Origin: Pseudoflavonifractor phocaeensis
GTDB taxonomy: Bacteria; Bacillota; Clostridia; Oscillospirales; Oscillospiraceae
Assembly: GCF_016901955.1 (NCBI RefSeq)
Contig: NZ_JACJLC010000028.1
Location: 1-32,254 of the forward strand
Length of the DNA stretch: 32,254 bases
Reading direction: 5' to 3'
In this document: piece by piece, positions 16,426 to 23,831 of the stretch
Numbering within the stretch: position 1 is the first letter of the stretch
Layout: every line of letters begins with the position of its first letter
The notes under the pieces: generated by a model
Told to the model about the DNA's origin: nothing
Seen by the model: only the letters and a program-made list of their open reading frames with translations
The model's database searches: none
Translations under genes and position numbers: made by a program

Positions 16426-17607
16426 ATGTCCCGTCTGCTGGCCAGGGCGGCGATCCGCGACTTTTTACTGGGTCTGGCGCTGCTGTGCGCCACTCTGGCC
16501 CTGCTGTTCTACCCCAAGCCCGCCATGGATGCCGCCCGGAGCGGACTCCAGCTGTGTTACAACGTGATCATCCCATCCCTCTTCCCCTTTTTCGTTTTGT
16601 CCTCCCTGGTGGTGGAACTGGGGCTGGCGGACTATCTGGGGCGGCTGCTGGAAGGGATCATGCGGCCCCTGTTTCACGTAGGGGGCGCATGCGCCTCCGC
16701 CTTCGCCCTGGGCTTCATCGGGGGCTACCCGGTGGGAGCCAAGACCGCCATCAGCCTCTATGAGCGGGGCATGTGCTCCCGCACCGAGGCGGAACGGCTT
16801 CTGGCCTTTTGCAACAATTCCGGTCCCGCTTTTATCCTGGGCGTGGTGGGCGCGGGTATTTTCGCCAGCAGCGCGGTGGGGGTAACCCTCTACCTGGCCC
16901 ATGCCCTGGCTTCGGTGTGTGTGGGACTGCTCTTCCGCTTTTATAAGGCAGGAGAGGATACCGGAGCGCACAGATCCGCGCCCCGGTTTCAGGCCAAGCG
17001 CCTGTCGGCGGCCTTTACCGGCTCAGTGAAAAGCGCCTTCCTGTCCACCCTGAACATCTGCGCCTTTGTGGTGTTTTTCACGGTGGTCATCCAATTGCTC
17101 ATCCGTTCCGGCTTTCTTCCCGGTCTGGCCCAGGCCGTGGGCACTCTGTTGGCCCCCTTTGGCATGACCCCTGAGTGGGCCCAACGGTTGCTCACCGGCA
17201 TGCTGGAGGTATCATCCGGGGTATCCACCCTGACGGAGGGGGCCACCCTCAGCGGCCGGCTCACCATGGCCGCCTTCATGCTGGGGTGGGCGGGGATCTC
17301 AGTCCACTGCCAGGTGCTCTCCTTCATCGGAGACAGCGGCCTGTCCCCGGGCACCTACCTGGTGGGCAAACTTCTCCACGGCGGTCTGTCCGCCCTGTTC
17401 ATCGGTACGCTGCTCAAGCTCTTCCCCCTCACCGCTCCAGTGTCCAACTACCTGGCTGACCAGGTGGCGGGCATTGCGGGTATGGAATTCCACGGGGCCC
17501 TTACCGTCTCGATTCTGTCCGCCTGGCTGATTTTTGTAGGCTTTCTCCTGGCCGCCGCCCTGGGCGCCCGAAAAAAGCCTGGAAAAAGCCGGCGGAGCGT
17601 GTTATAA
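16426..17607 (+). CDS. ylbJ: Sporulation integral membrane protein YlbJ
   Basis: YlbJ is a polytopic membrane protein needed for normal endospore formation; it is made in the mother cell in Bacillus. The 393-residue protein has a nucleoside-recognition (gate) type core with about eight to ten membrane helices. The motif FALGFIGGYPVGAKTAISLY lies near residue 100, LLAFCNNSGPAFILGVVG follows it, and the second half repeats this organisation with LEVSSGVSTL. I use ATG 16426 because AAGGAGGTG lies seven bases before it; an ATG-like start 18 bases upstream would contain that site. No clear sigma-A promoter precedes it, which would fit a sporulation sigma factor. Confidence 0.88.
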   Translation: MSRLLARAAIRDFLLGLALLCATLALLFYPKPAMDAARSGLQLCYNVIIPSLFPFFVLSSLVVELGLADYLGRLLEGIMRPLFHVGGACASAFALGFIGGYPVGAKTAISLYERGMCSRTEAERLLAFCNNSGPAFILGVVGAGIFASSAVGVTLYLAHALASVCVGLLFRFYKAGEDTGAHRSAPRFQAKRLSAAFTGSVKSAFLSTLNICAFVVFFTVVIQLLIRSGFLPGLAQAVGTLLAPFGMTPEWAQRLLTGMLEVSSGVSTLTEGATLSGRLTMAAFMLGWAGISVHCQVLSFIGDSGLSPGTYLVGKLLHGGLSALFIGTLLKLFPLTAPVSNYLADQVAGIAGMEFHGALTVSILSAWLIFVGFLLAAALGARKKPGKSRRSVL

Positions 17608-17608
17608 T
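17580..17608 (+). promoter_or_regulatory. Possible promoter of the small Cys protein gene
   Basis: TGGAAA (17580-17585), a 17-base spacer and a perfect TATAAT (17603-17608) overlap the end of ylbJ. The -35 box is weak. Confidence 0.5.
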
Positions 17609-17661
17609 ACAGGATGCTGAATTTGATGTTCCGTTCCTCACGAGAGGACAGGAGGGATACC

Positions 17662-17871
17662 ATGTTGTTCCAAAAAGACATCGAGCCCCGCTGTATGTAC
17701 TGCCAGCGGGGGACCAAGCTGGACGAGGACCAGATCCTCTGCGTAAAAAAGGGCGTGGTCTCCCCCGGGGAGAGCTGCCGGGCCTTCAAGTACGACCCTC
17801 TCAAGCGGGTCCCCACCCCGCCGGTGACCCTGGATCTGGACAAATTGAAGGACGAGGATTTTTCCCTGTGA
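17662..17871 (+). CDS. Small cysteine-containing protein of unknown function
   Basis: This 69-residue cytoplasmic protein has CMYC (residues 12-15), then ILCVKKGVVSPGESC, a spacing that suggests a small metal-binding or zinc-ribbon-like knuckle. An acidic C-terminal tail follows (TLDLDKLKDEDFSL). I use ATG 17662 because AGGAGGG lies just upstream; a longer frame starts at 17614. It is transcribed after ylbJ, probably also from its own TATAAT, and ends directly at a strong terminator. I do not recognise a named family; the tight gene signals and defined promoter argue that it is real. Confidence 0.7.
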   Translation: MLFQKDIEPRCMYCQRGTKLDEDQILCVKKGVVSPGESCRAFKYDPLKRVPTPPVTLDLDKLKDEDFSL

Positions 17872-17909
17872 AAAATGGGCCTGCTGCCAATGCAGCAGGC
17901 CCATTTTTT
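17871..17909. terminator. Strong bidirectional terminator
   Basis: A perfect inverted repeat (TGGGCCTGCTGC/GCAGCAGGCCCA) with a 4-base loop is flanked by A-runs and T-runs on both sides. It overlaps the stop codon of the small Cys protein and serves the plus strand. It could also stop minus-strand transcription leaving spmB. Confidence 0.9.
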
Positions 17910-17965
17910 GTCTGGCACGAAAACGCCGGGCTTCTACCTCCACTTTTCACGCTCCGCTCCTCCCT

Positions 17966-18487
17966 CTATCCTCCATAAAAAATGACCCGCACCGCCCAGG
18001 CCGCCCCAATAAACCCGGCCAGATCGGCACACAAGGCAGCGGGGATGGCATAGCGGGTCTTGACGATGCCCGCTGCCCCGAAGTACACCGCAACAGTATA
18101 AAAGGTGGTCTCGGTAGATCCCAGCATGACGGCGGCGGTGCGCCCCACCAGAGAGTCCGGCCCGTAAGTGGAAATGAGCTCCGCCCCCACTCCCAGAGCA
18201 GCGGAACCGCTCACCGGGCGCACCAGCAGCAGGGCCACTGTCTCCGGCGGGATGCCCAGGGCAGATAACACCGGGGCCAGAGCCTGGGCCGCCAGCTCCA
18301 GGGCCCCGGAGGCGCGAAGCATATACACCGCCGTCAGCAGCCCCACCAGGGCTGGAACGATGCGGATCAGCACGCCCAGCCCCTCCTCCGCGCCAGCCAG
18401 CAGGGCGCTGTACACATCCACGCCCCGGGCCATGCCCAGCAGGGCCACGCCCCCCAGGATAAAGGGCACAAGCATGGTCACAAACAC
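17966..18487 (-). CDS. spmB: Spore maturation protein B
   Basis: SpmB acts with SpmA in dehydrating the spore core; both are membrane proteins of the nucleoside-recognition domain type. The 173-residue protein starts MFVTMLVPFILGG and has about five hydrophobic segments. It carries the SpmB-like VRPVSGSAALGV and LGSTETTFYTVAVYFG motifs. The open frame runs 63 codons further upstream inside spmA. I prefer GTG 18487, six bases after GGAGGGG, giving a length close to Bacillus SpmB; TTG 18493 and GTG 18481 are alternatives. The stop of spmA lies at 18490-18492, so the two genes are translationally coupled. Confidence 0.9.
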   Translation of the reverse strand: MFVTMLVPFILGGVALLGMARGVDVYSALLAGAEEGLGVLIRIVPALVGLLTAVYMLRASGALELAAQALAPVLSALGIPPETVALLLVRPVSGSAALGVGAELISTYGPDSLVGRTAAVMLGSTETTFYTVAVYFGAAGIVKTRYAIPAALCADLAGFIGAAWAVRVIFYGG

Positions 18488-18489
18488 CT

Positions 18490-19068
18490 TCAACCCCTCC
18501 AGATCCGGGCCATGAGCTTTGCTGCGGCTATCCCTACTGTCACCGACAGCAGGGAGGCCAGCCACACCGCCGGCAGAATGTCGAAAGGCGTTCCACAGCC
18601 CGCGGCCATCCGCACTCCCGCTACGGTGGTGGGGATGAGCTGAATGGAGGCGGTGTTGCACACCACCAGCATGCACAGCTCGTCCGAGGCCACGCCGGGG
18701 CTGCGGCGGCTCATCTCCCGGGCGGCCTGAAGGCCCAGGGGGGTAGCGGCGTTGCCCAGTCCCAGCAGATTGGCCGATACGTTAGCGGAGACACAGTCCA
18801 TCACCTTCCGATCCCCCGCGAAGGAGGGGTAGAGCTTCCCCAGCAAGGGGGCCAGCAGCCTGGACAGCAGGGCCGACAATCCGGAGCGTTTCATGATCTC
18901 CATGACCCCCATCCACAGGCAGAGCACTCCCGCCATGGACAAGCAGAGCTCCACCGCGGCAGCCGCTCCTTCCAAAGCCGCCCCGCTCACCGCCTGACCG
19001 TTACCAGTGGCCAGACCGCACACCACCGACGTCACTACCATGGCCGTCCAGATCGCCGCCATCGCCAT
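18490..19068 (-). CDS. spmA: Spore maturation protein A
   Basis: This is the partner of SpmB in spore core dehydration. The 192-residue membrane protein has about five helices. It shows the typical SANVSANLLGLGNAATPLG segment and CNTASIQLIPTTVAG, both hallmarks of SpmA. I use ATG 19068 because GGAGGAGGG lies immediately upstream; the open frame extends 30 codons further without a ribosome site. It is the first gene of spmA-spmB and diverges from the AbrB-like gene. No sigma-A promoter is evident on this strand, consistent with sporulation-specific transcription. Confidence 0.92.
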   Translation of the reverse strand: MAMAAIWTAMVVTSVVCGLATGNGQAVSGAALEGAAAAVELCLSMAGVLCLWMGVMEIMKRSGLSALLSRLLAPLLGKLYPSFAGDRKVMDCVSANVSANLLGLGNAATPLGLQAAREMSRRSPGVASDELCMLVVCNTASIQLIPTTVAGVRMAAGCGTPFDILPAVWLASLLSVTVGIAAAKLMARIWRG

Positions 19069-19188
19069 ACTTCTCCCTCCTCCATTTTCCTCCAACGGCA
19101 CATGCCATCTATACGGCGCTTCCCAACCAAAAATACCCAGCATATATTCAAATATCATTTAAAATATGTGAAGTTTCTGTGACATGGG

Positions 19189-19216
19189 TTGACAGTTCAA
19201 TACGATATGTTATAAT
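19189..19216 (+). promoter_or_regulatory. Promoter of the AbrB-like regulator gene
   Basis: A perfect TTGACA (19189-19194), a 16-base spacer and a perfect TATAAT (19211-19216) lie about 63 bases before the start codon. Confidence 0.85.
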
Positions 19217-19279
19217 TGTGTCAGTTTCTAGTTAATGAAGGGAATAATTGGGAACATATAGGGAAAGGAAGTAGCTTTT

Positions 19280-19522
19280 ATGAAGTCAACTGGGATCGTA
19301 CGTAAGGTAGATGAGCTGGGCCGTATTGTACTCCCCATCGAGCTCCGCCGCACCCTGGACATTGCGGAGAAGGACTCCCTGGAGATCTATGTGGACGGCG
19401 CGTCCATTGTGCTGAAAAAATATCAGCCTGCATGTATTTTTTGCGATGATGCAAGAGATGTAGTAAACTTTAAAGGGAAAAACGTGTGCAAAAATTGCAT
19501 CCAGGAGCTCCAGCTCAAGTAA
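19280..19522 (+). CDS. AbrB/SpoVT-like transcription regulator with zinc-ribbon tail
   Basis: The 80-residue protein has an N-terminal swapped-hairpin AbrB domain (STGIVRKVDELGRIVLPIEL, about 3-22, and a second strand to about 48). A short C-terminal part has two CxxC pairs, CIFC and CKNC, that probably bind zinc. Such small AbrB-like proteins in clostridia act as transition-state or sporulation regulators that bind DNA as dimers or tetramers. The ATG is preceded by AAAGGAAG. It has its own consensus promoter and a very strong terminator, and it lies next to spmA-spmB. The targets are unknown. Confidence 0.9.
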   Translation: MKSTGIVRKVDELGRIVLPIELRRTLDIAEKDSLEIYVDGASIVLKKYQPACIFCDDARDVVNFKGKNVCKNCIQELQLK

Positions 19523-19533
19523 GGCTCTCCAGG

Positions 19534-19582
19534 AAAAAAGGGAGACTCCCACCGCGCCACGCGGTGGGAGTCTCCCTTTTTT
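19534..19582 (+). terminator. Very strong terminator after the AbrB-like gene
   Basis: A perfect 23-bp inverted repeat with a 3-base loop has an A-run before and a T-run after it. The A-run could also let it stop transcripts on the other strand. The remaining 150 bases up to 19741 hold no gene that I can see. Confidence 0.92.
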
Positions 19583-19741
19583 CCTTGTTTTGTAAGATTA
19601 AGGCGATTAACACAGGTAAATCTCTTGAGAACCATTTTGAGGGAATTCCCCTGCATATTTCCCTTTTCCGGCAAAATGCGACTATTTTTTTCGCCTATTG
19701 ACAAATCCTTACCCTTGTTCAAATTATACTTTTTGTAATAT

Positions 19742-20599
19742 TCAATTCCCCTCATTAAGCCTGTCCCGACTCTGCTCCACCGCCTGGCCGTACAGCTCAT
19801 TTTTTGGCAAGCCGGTGGCCTTGGCCACCTGCCGGCAAGCGTCCTTCAGGGACAGTCCCTCCTGCCGCAACCGCTCCACCCGCTCCAGGGCCTCCTCCAG
19901 GGTGGGGAGTTCGGCATCCTCCTGGGTCGCACCCTCCACCACCAGCACGAACTCCCCCCGGGGCGGGTTTTCCTGATACCAAGCTGACGCCTCCCCCAGG
20001 GTGGTGCGGCGCACCTCCTCATGGAGCTTGGTCAGCTCCCGGCATAGAGAGATGCGCCGGTCCGGTCCAAAAGCCTCAGCCAAGTCGGCCAGGGTGGCGG
20101 TCAGCTTGTGGGGGGCCTCGTAGAAGATCATGGTGCGCCGCTCCCCCGCCAGCTCCTCCAGATGGGCCCGGCGGTTTTTCTTATTCATGGCCAGAAAGCC
20201 TTCAAAGGTAAACCGGCCAGTGGGCAACCCGGACACCGACAGGGCGGTGACCAGGGCACAGGGGCCGGGGATGGCCACCACCTCCACCCCGCTGGCGGCA
20301 CACAGACGCACCAGGTCCTCCCCCGGGTCGGACACCGCTGGGGTGCCGGCGTCGGTGACCAGAGCGCAGCTCTCCCCGGCCAGCAGACGGCCCAGCACCG
20401 CCTGGCCTCCCGCCTCGGTGTTGTGGCGGTAGTAGGACACCATGGGCTTTTTGATGCCCAGGTGGTTGAGCAGCTTCAGAGACACCCGGGTGTCCTCGGC
20501 GGCAATGAAGTCCACCGCCGCCAGGGTGTCCGCCATCCGCTGGGAGATGTCCCCCAGATTGCCGATGGGGGTGGGTACGAGATATAAAATTCCGGCCAT
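19742..20599 (-). CDS. rsmI: 16S rRNA 2'-O-ribose C1402 methyltransferase RsmI
   Basis: RsmI methylates the ribose of C1402 in the decoding centre of 16S rRNA with SAM. The 285-residue protein has the tetrapyrrole-methylase fold and the RsmI hallmarks: YLVPTPIGNLGDIS at 6-19, AAEDTR at about 33-38, LVTDAGTPAVSDPG at about 80-93 and FYEAPHKL. The C-terminal helical region is complete. The ATG is preceded by CGGAGG, which overlaps the TAA of the upstream methylase gene; the gap is four bases. It is the last gene of the XRE-XRE-Nudix-TrmN6-RsmI operon. Confidence 0.95.
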   Translation of the reverse strand: MAGILYLVPTPIGNLGDISQRMADTLAAVDFIAAEDTRVSLKLLNHLGIKKPMVSYYRHNTEAGGQAVLGRLLAGESCALVTDAGTPAVSDPGEDLVRLCAASGVEVVAIPGPCALVTALSVSGLPTGRFTFEGFLAMNKKNRRAHLEELAGERRTMIFYEAPHKLTATLADLAEAFGPDRRISLCRELTKLHEEVRRTTLGEASAWYQENPPRGEFVLVVEGATQEDAELPTLEEALERVERLRQEGLSLKDACRQVAKATGLPKNELYGQAVEQSRDRLNEGN

Positions 20600-20603
20600 T
20601 GCC

Positions 20604-21248
20604 TTACCTCCGGTCTGTCAGTTGTACGGGCAGGATCTCCAGCCCCGGCCTGCCCTGGCGCACCGCCTCCACCAGCACGGCGGAGGGCGGGGTATCCGCC
20701 CGGTGCTGGAGCAGGGCCAGCCGCTTGGGCTCCAGCCCGTGGGTGGTAAGGGCGGCGAAGAGCTCCGCCAGCCGCTCCGGTCGGTGGACCAGGGCGAACC
20801 GCCCTCCGTTTTTCACCAGCCGCCCGGCGGCGGCGCACCAGTCCTCCAGGGCAGCCTCCTCCGTCCGGGCGGAGCCGCCGTCCGCCCCGCTGCCCGCCTT
20901 GAAATAGGGCGGGTTGGCCACCACCAGGGAAAAACCCCCGGCGGGCAGGGTTTTGCACACCTGCCGGAGGTCTCCGGTGATAATTTCCCCCGCCAGGCCG
21001 TTCTGGGCCAGGTTGTGCCGGGCCAGGGCGCTGTCTGCCGGGTCCTGTTCCACTCCGGTCAGCGCCAGCGGGGCCGCTCGGGCGGCCAGCAGCAGCAGCA
21101 GGGCTCCCGCCCCGCAGCCCAGATCGCACACCTTGTCCCCCCGGCGCAGAGTGGCAAAGGCGGCCAGGGCCAGGCTGTCCTGCCCCAGGGGAAAACAGGT
21201 GTCCGACTGGTCATAGCGGTAGGGCCCCAGCTGCTCCGGGGCTCTCAC
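20604..21248 (-). CDS. TrmN6-like tRNA1(Val) adenine N6-methyltransferase
   Basis: The 214-residue SAM-dependent methylase has DLGCGAGALLLLLA (42-55, SAM binding), an acidic VEQDP (66-70), and the catalytic ANPPYFK (111-117) of amino-methyltransferases acting on adenine. The family includes TrmN6 (YfiC), which modifies A37 of tRNA1(Val). Neighbouring rsmI is a common partner in Firmicutes. The GTG start overlaps the Nudix stop codon by four bases (GTGA). The exact RNA target is inferred from the family. Confidence 0.85.
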   Translation of the reverse strand: MRAPEQLGPYRYDQSDTCFPLGQDSLALAAFATLRRGDKVCDLGCGAGALLLLLAARAAPLALTGVEQDPADSALARHNLAQNGLAGEIITGDLRQVCKTLPAGGFSLVVANPPYFKAGSGADGGSARTEEAALEDWCAAAGRLVKNGGRFALVHRPERLAELFAALTTHGLEPKRLALLQHRADTPPSAVLVEAVRQGRPGLEILPVQLTDRR

Positions 21249-21856
21249 TTCATGCCCTCCATCAGGTTGCGGACGATGCGGCCGGTGAGCCCCCAGATGG
21301 GGTGGCCCGGCCAGGGGTACACCGGCACGATGGTCTCCCCGCTCCGCCAGCGGTAGCCCTGGGGAAAGCCGATGCGGTCATAGGGGAAGTCCTCCCCCAC
21401 CTGGGGCTTGAGCTCATAGGAGTAGACCTCCGCCGGGTGGGCCTCCAGCCAGCTCACCGGCACCAGGAAGGTCTCCTTCACCTCCGCCCGGCTGGGGGAG
21501 AGGGCGGCCAGCCCCGCCTGGGAGATCACCCCCAGGAAGGGGTGCATCACGAACCGGCCGGGGTGGACCACCAGGTCCAGGGGGTTCACCAGCTGGATCT
21601 CCTCCGGCGGGACGGACAGCTCCTCAAAGGTCTCCCGCAGGGCGCACTGGGCCGGGGTCTCCCCAGGCTCCAGCCCGCCGCCGGGGAAGCACACCTCCCC
21701 GGGCTGGTGGTCCAGGGTCTCCGCCCGCACCTCAAAGAGGAGGCTGGGCCCCTCCGGGCATTCCACCAGGGGCACCAGCACGGCGTACTCCCGGGTCACG
21801 TCCTGCACCTTGGGCACATGGCCCGTCCACCGGGCCTGAAACTCCGCAATGGTCAT
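21245..21856 (-). CDS. Nudix hydrolase, probable CoA pyrophosphatase type
   Basis: The 203-residue protein has the Nudix box GGLEPGETPAQCALRETFEE (from residue 60), with E66, R74, E75, E78 and E79 in place; the usual late glycine is serine (S81). Upstream is a HQPGEVCFPGG segment like that of NudL/CoA diphosphatases, and the C-terminal IWGLTGRIVRNLM also fits that group. It would cleave CoA or a similar nucleoside diphosphate derivative. The start codon overlaps the upstream XRE gene by four bases (ATGA) and the end overlaps the methylase gene, so it is tightly coupled within the operon. Confidence 0.87.
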   Translation of the reverse strand: MTIAEFQARWTGHVPKVQDVTREYAVLVPLVECPEGPSLLFEVRAETLDHQPGEVCFPGGGLEPGETPAQCALRETFEELSVPPEEIQLVNPLDLVVHPGRFVMHPFLGVISQAGLAALSPSRAEVKETFLVPVSWLEAHPAEVYSYELKPQVGEDFPYDRIGFPQGYRWRSGETIVPVYPWPGHPIWGLTGRIVRNLMEGMK

Positions 21857-22077
21857 GTTCTCTCTTCCTTCCGGCCCAGCAGATAGTCCGCCGAGACCTG
21901 AAAATAATCGGCCAGCTTCATCAGCGTCAGAGAGGGCACGTTGATATATCCGTACTCCATCCGCTGATAGTGGCGGTCTGTGCAGCCCAGGAACCGGGCC
22001 ATTTCCACCTGGGTCCTATGCTTTTCCCGGCGCAGTTCCTTCAACCGCTTCCCAAAGGGCTCCATGAGCTTTTCCAT
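21853..22077 (-). CDS. XRE-family regulator, copy 1
   Basis: This 74-residue helix-turn-helix protein has the five-helix Cro/C1 fold: LKELRREKHRTQVEMARFL, a recognition helix near TDRHYQRMEYG, and a C-terminal LADYFQVSADYLLGRK. It is 45/74 identical without gaps to the gene just upstream, so the two arose by tandem duplication. It overlaps the Nudix gene (ATGA). It may start at the ATG at 22077 or at the internal ATG four codons later; the ribosome site is weak, so it may depend on coupling to copy 2. The target is unknown; autoregulation of this operon is plausible. Confidence 0.87.
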   Translation of the reverse strand: MEKLMEPFGKRLKELRREKHRTQVEMARFLGCTDRHYQRMEYGYINVPSLTLMKLADYFQVSADYLLGRKEERT

Positions 22078-22097
22078 CTTACACTCTATCCCTCAGC

Positions 22098-22322
22098 CTA
22101 CAGCTTCTCGTCCTTCCGTCCCAGCAAATAGTCCGCCGAGACCTGAAAATAGTCGGCCAGCTTGATGACCAGCGTGGCGGAAATATTGATGTGGCCATAC
22201 TCGATTTTCTGATAATGCCGCTCCGTCACGTCCAGAAAGTCCGCCATTTCCTTTTGGGTCTTTCCCTTTTCCCTGCGCAGCGGCTTGAGCCGCTCCGCCA
22301 GGCTGGGCAGAATGATTTCCAC
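22098..22322 (-). CDS. XRE-family regulator, copy 2
   Basis: This second 74-residue XRE helix-turn-helix protein shares with its neighbour the LRREK-TQ-EMA-FL and LADYFQVSADYLLGRK segments. The differences concentrate at the N-terminus and in the recognition helix region (DVTERHYQKIEYGHI), so the two may see different operators. The start is GTG at 22320-22322 behind GGGGAG. It is the first gene of the operon and faces a divergent small gene across a shared AT-rich promoter region of about 80 bases. Confidence 0.87.
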   Translation of the reverse strand: MEIILPSLAERLKPLRREKGKTQKEMADFLDVTERHYQKIEYGHINISATLVIKLADYFQVSADYLLGRKDEKL

Positions 22323-22335
22323 GCCGTCTCCCCCC

Positions 22336-22364
22336 TTGACACATTATCATAATTCGTATATAAT
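22336..22364 (+). promoter_or_regulatory. Consensus promoter of the small divergent gene
   Basis: A perfect TTGACA (22336-22341), a 17-base spacer and a perfect TATAAT (22359-22364) read towards the gene at 22400. The spacer also contains a minus-strand GATAAT (22343-22348) that could serve the XRE operon, so the divergent promoters probably overlap and could be co-regulated. Confidence 0.85.
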
Positions 22365-22399
22365 AGCATCATCAAATTTCGTGTTTTGGATGTGTGGGT

Positions 22400-22621
22400 A
22401 TGAATGACTTTTTACAATTTCTCTACCGCTCCTACATACAGCCCTATCTGTCCGGCCTGCCCCGGGATGACGGGGATCTGTTCCGGGAAAGCCTGTGCCT
22501 GGGCGATCAGACGGAGGAGACTATGAAGGATGTGGAGGCGGTGGTGGCCTTTGCCGCCGCCCACGCCTTCCTGCTGGGGCTGCGCACCGGGGCCGGCCTG
22601 AACCAGAACGGCGCCCTGTAG
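22400..22621 (+). CDS. Small protein of unknown function, divergent from the XRE pair
   Basis: This protein of about 73 residues starts MNDFLQFLYRSYIQPYLSG and is predicted mostly helical, with an acidic middle (TEETMKDVEAVV) and a C-terminal AHAFLLGLRTGAGL helix. The end faintly recalls small helical proteins of the DUF6809 type, but I would not name it on this basis. The ATG at 22400 has only a weak ribosome site; an in-frame GTG lies six bases upstream. A perfect promoter precedes it. Its stop codon TAG is formed by the first bases of the REP-like element, so the C-terminus may have been trimmed or set by insertion of that element. Confidence 0.6.
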   Translation: MNDFLQFLYRSYIQPYLSGLPRDDGDLFRESLCLGDQTEETMKDVEAVVAFAAAHAFLLGLRTGAGLNQNGAL

Positions 22622-22684
22622 GGGCGGCTATCAGCCGCCCGCCGGCCCGCCCCAAGGCGGGCGGGGACAGAGCCCCGCCCCTAC
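22618..22684. repeat. REP/MITE-like inverted repeat between convergent genes
   Basis: This 67-bp GC-rich element is bounded by perfect 10-bp inverted ends (GTAGGGGCGG at 22618 and CCGCCCCTAC at 22675). It has internal hairpins (CCCGCC-CCAA-GGCGGG and CGGCTATCAGCCG). It supplies the TAG stop of the plus-strand gene and abuts the TAG stop of nrdG. Elements with such ends look like dispersed intergenic repeats; copy number cannot be judged here. Confidence 0.65.
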
Positions 22685-23205
22685 TATGATTCTGGCCGGG
22701 TGAAGTGGGCCAGGGGATCGGGCCGCTGCCACAAAACCACCTGCCCGGCGGCCTGGCTCCGGGGCACGTCAATGAGCCGCTGGTTGGTGGAGCCCCGGAA
22801 GAGGGCGTCGTAGGACTTCAGGTTCTCCACAAAGGGCCCGTCCACCAGTACGTCGGTGGCTGCCAGCAGGGCCTGGGCCTCCGGCATTTCCAACAGGATC
22901 TCGTAGGTATACCCGGTATAGGTCCACACGTTCAAACCCTTCTCCCGGGCCAGACGGGCCAGCGCCGCACACTCCGCCGCCTGGTCGAAGGGCTCCCCAC
23001 CGGACAGGGTAAGCCCGTCGGTGAGGGGATTGGCAAACAACCGCCCGGCCAGCTCCTCCACAGCAATCTCCTGCCCTCCGGCGGGGTCGTGGGTATCCGG
23101 GTTGTGGCAGCCGGGACAGTGATGTGGGCAGCCCTGGGTAAAGACTGTAAACCGCAGGCCTGGTCCGTCCACGATGGAGTCGGACACCAGGTTGGCAATA
23201 CGCAT
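22684..23205 (-). CDS. nrdG: Anaerobic ribonucleotide reductase activating protein NrdG
   Basis: NrdG is a radical-SAM enzyme that puts the glycyl radical on NrdD so that deoxynucleotides can be made without oxygen. The 173-residue protein has the CxxxCxxC cluster motif CPHHCPGC (C26, C30, C33), the GPGLRFTVFTQG segment before it, TLSGGEPFDQ and VDGPF. I start at ATG 23205 because AAGGAG lies just upstream; an ATG 18 bases further is less likely. No nrdD gene is in the window. It follows the chromate-type transporter genes after a hairpin and may be transcribed separately. Confidence 0.93.
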   Translation of the reverse strand: MRIANLVSDSIVDGPGLRFTVFTQGCPHHCPGCHNPDTHDPAGGQEIAVEELAGRLFANPLTDGLTLSGGEPFDQAAECAALARLAREKGLNVWTYTGYTYEILLEMPEAQALLAATDVLVDGPFVENLKSYDALFRGSTNQRLIDVPRSQAAGQVVLWQRPDPLAHFTRPES

Positions 23206-23224
23206 CTTGTTTCTCCTTAGCATG

Positions 23225-23261
23225 AGCGGGAGGGCTTACACAGCCCTCCCGCTGTATTTTT
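23225..23261 (+). terminator. Hairpin between the transporter genes and nrdG
   Basis: A perfect 12-bp stem (AGCGGGAGGGCT arms, 5-base loop) is followed by GTATTTTT on the plus strand only. On the minus strand, where the neighbouring genes lie, no T-run follows, so there it may protect or separate transcripts rather than terminate strongly. Confidence 0.5.
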
Positions 23262-23267
23262 GCGGCG

Positions 23268-23831
23268 TTAGAACTGGAACAGAACTCCGATGACCGCCGA
23301 AATGGCAATATAGACAATGGGATGGAGTTTCTTCAGGGGCTTGCACTGGAGGCAGAGGAAAATAACCACTGCCAGCAGGATAGCCTTCCAGTGGAAAAAC
23401 TCCGCCGTACCGAAGGTGGCCCCGGTATTCACCAGAGCGATGGCGCACACCTCCGCCAGGGCTGCCGCAATCAAAGCGGTGGAGGCGGGGCGGATGCCGT
23501 AAAATACCCCGTCCACCCCCCGGCTCTCCCGAAACTTTTTCAAAAAGCCGGCGATGATGAGGATGACGATAATGGAGGGACACACCAGCCCCAGGGTGGC
23601 AATGACCCCTCCGATGATGCCGCCTGTGTGAAAGCCCACATAGGTGGCCATGTTCACCCCCATAGGGCCGGGGGTAGACTCGGAGATGGCGATCATATTG
23701 GCCAGATCGCCAGAGGAAAACCATCCGGTTCGGGCCCCCATGTCCGTGAGGAAGGGTACGGTAGCCAGCCCACCGCCGATGGCGAACAGGCCGGTCTTGA
23801 AGAACTCGAAAAAGAGCTGAAGATAGATCAC
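23268..23831 (-). CDS. Chromate-transporter family protein, second half (ChrA-like)
   Basis: The 187-residue protein is a single-domain (short) CHR family transporter with about six membrane segments. The family motif FFKTGLFAIGGGLATVPFL is near residue 10, and MIAISESTPGPMGVNMATYVG follows. Such proteins work as pairs; the partner is encoded immediately upstream. The GTG start at 23831 overlaps the partner's TGA (GTGA) and is preceded by GGGAGGG. Chromate export is the family name function, but in anaerobic gut bacteria the natural substrate may be another anion such as sulfate. Confidence 0.87.
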   Translation of the reverse strand: MIYLQLFFEFFKTGLFAIGGGLATVPFLTDMGARTGWFSSGDLANMIAISESTPGPMGVNMATYVGFHTGGIIGGVIATLGLVCPSIIVILIIAGFLKKFRESRGVDGVFYGIRPASTALIAAALAEVCAIALVNTGATFGTAEFFHWKAILLAVVIFLCLQCKPLKKLHPIVYIAISAVIGVLFQF

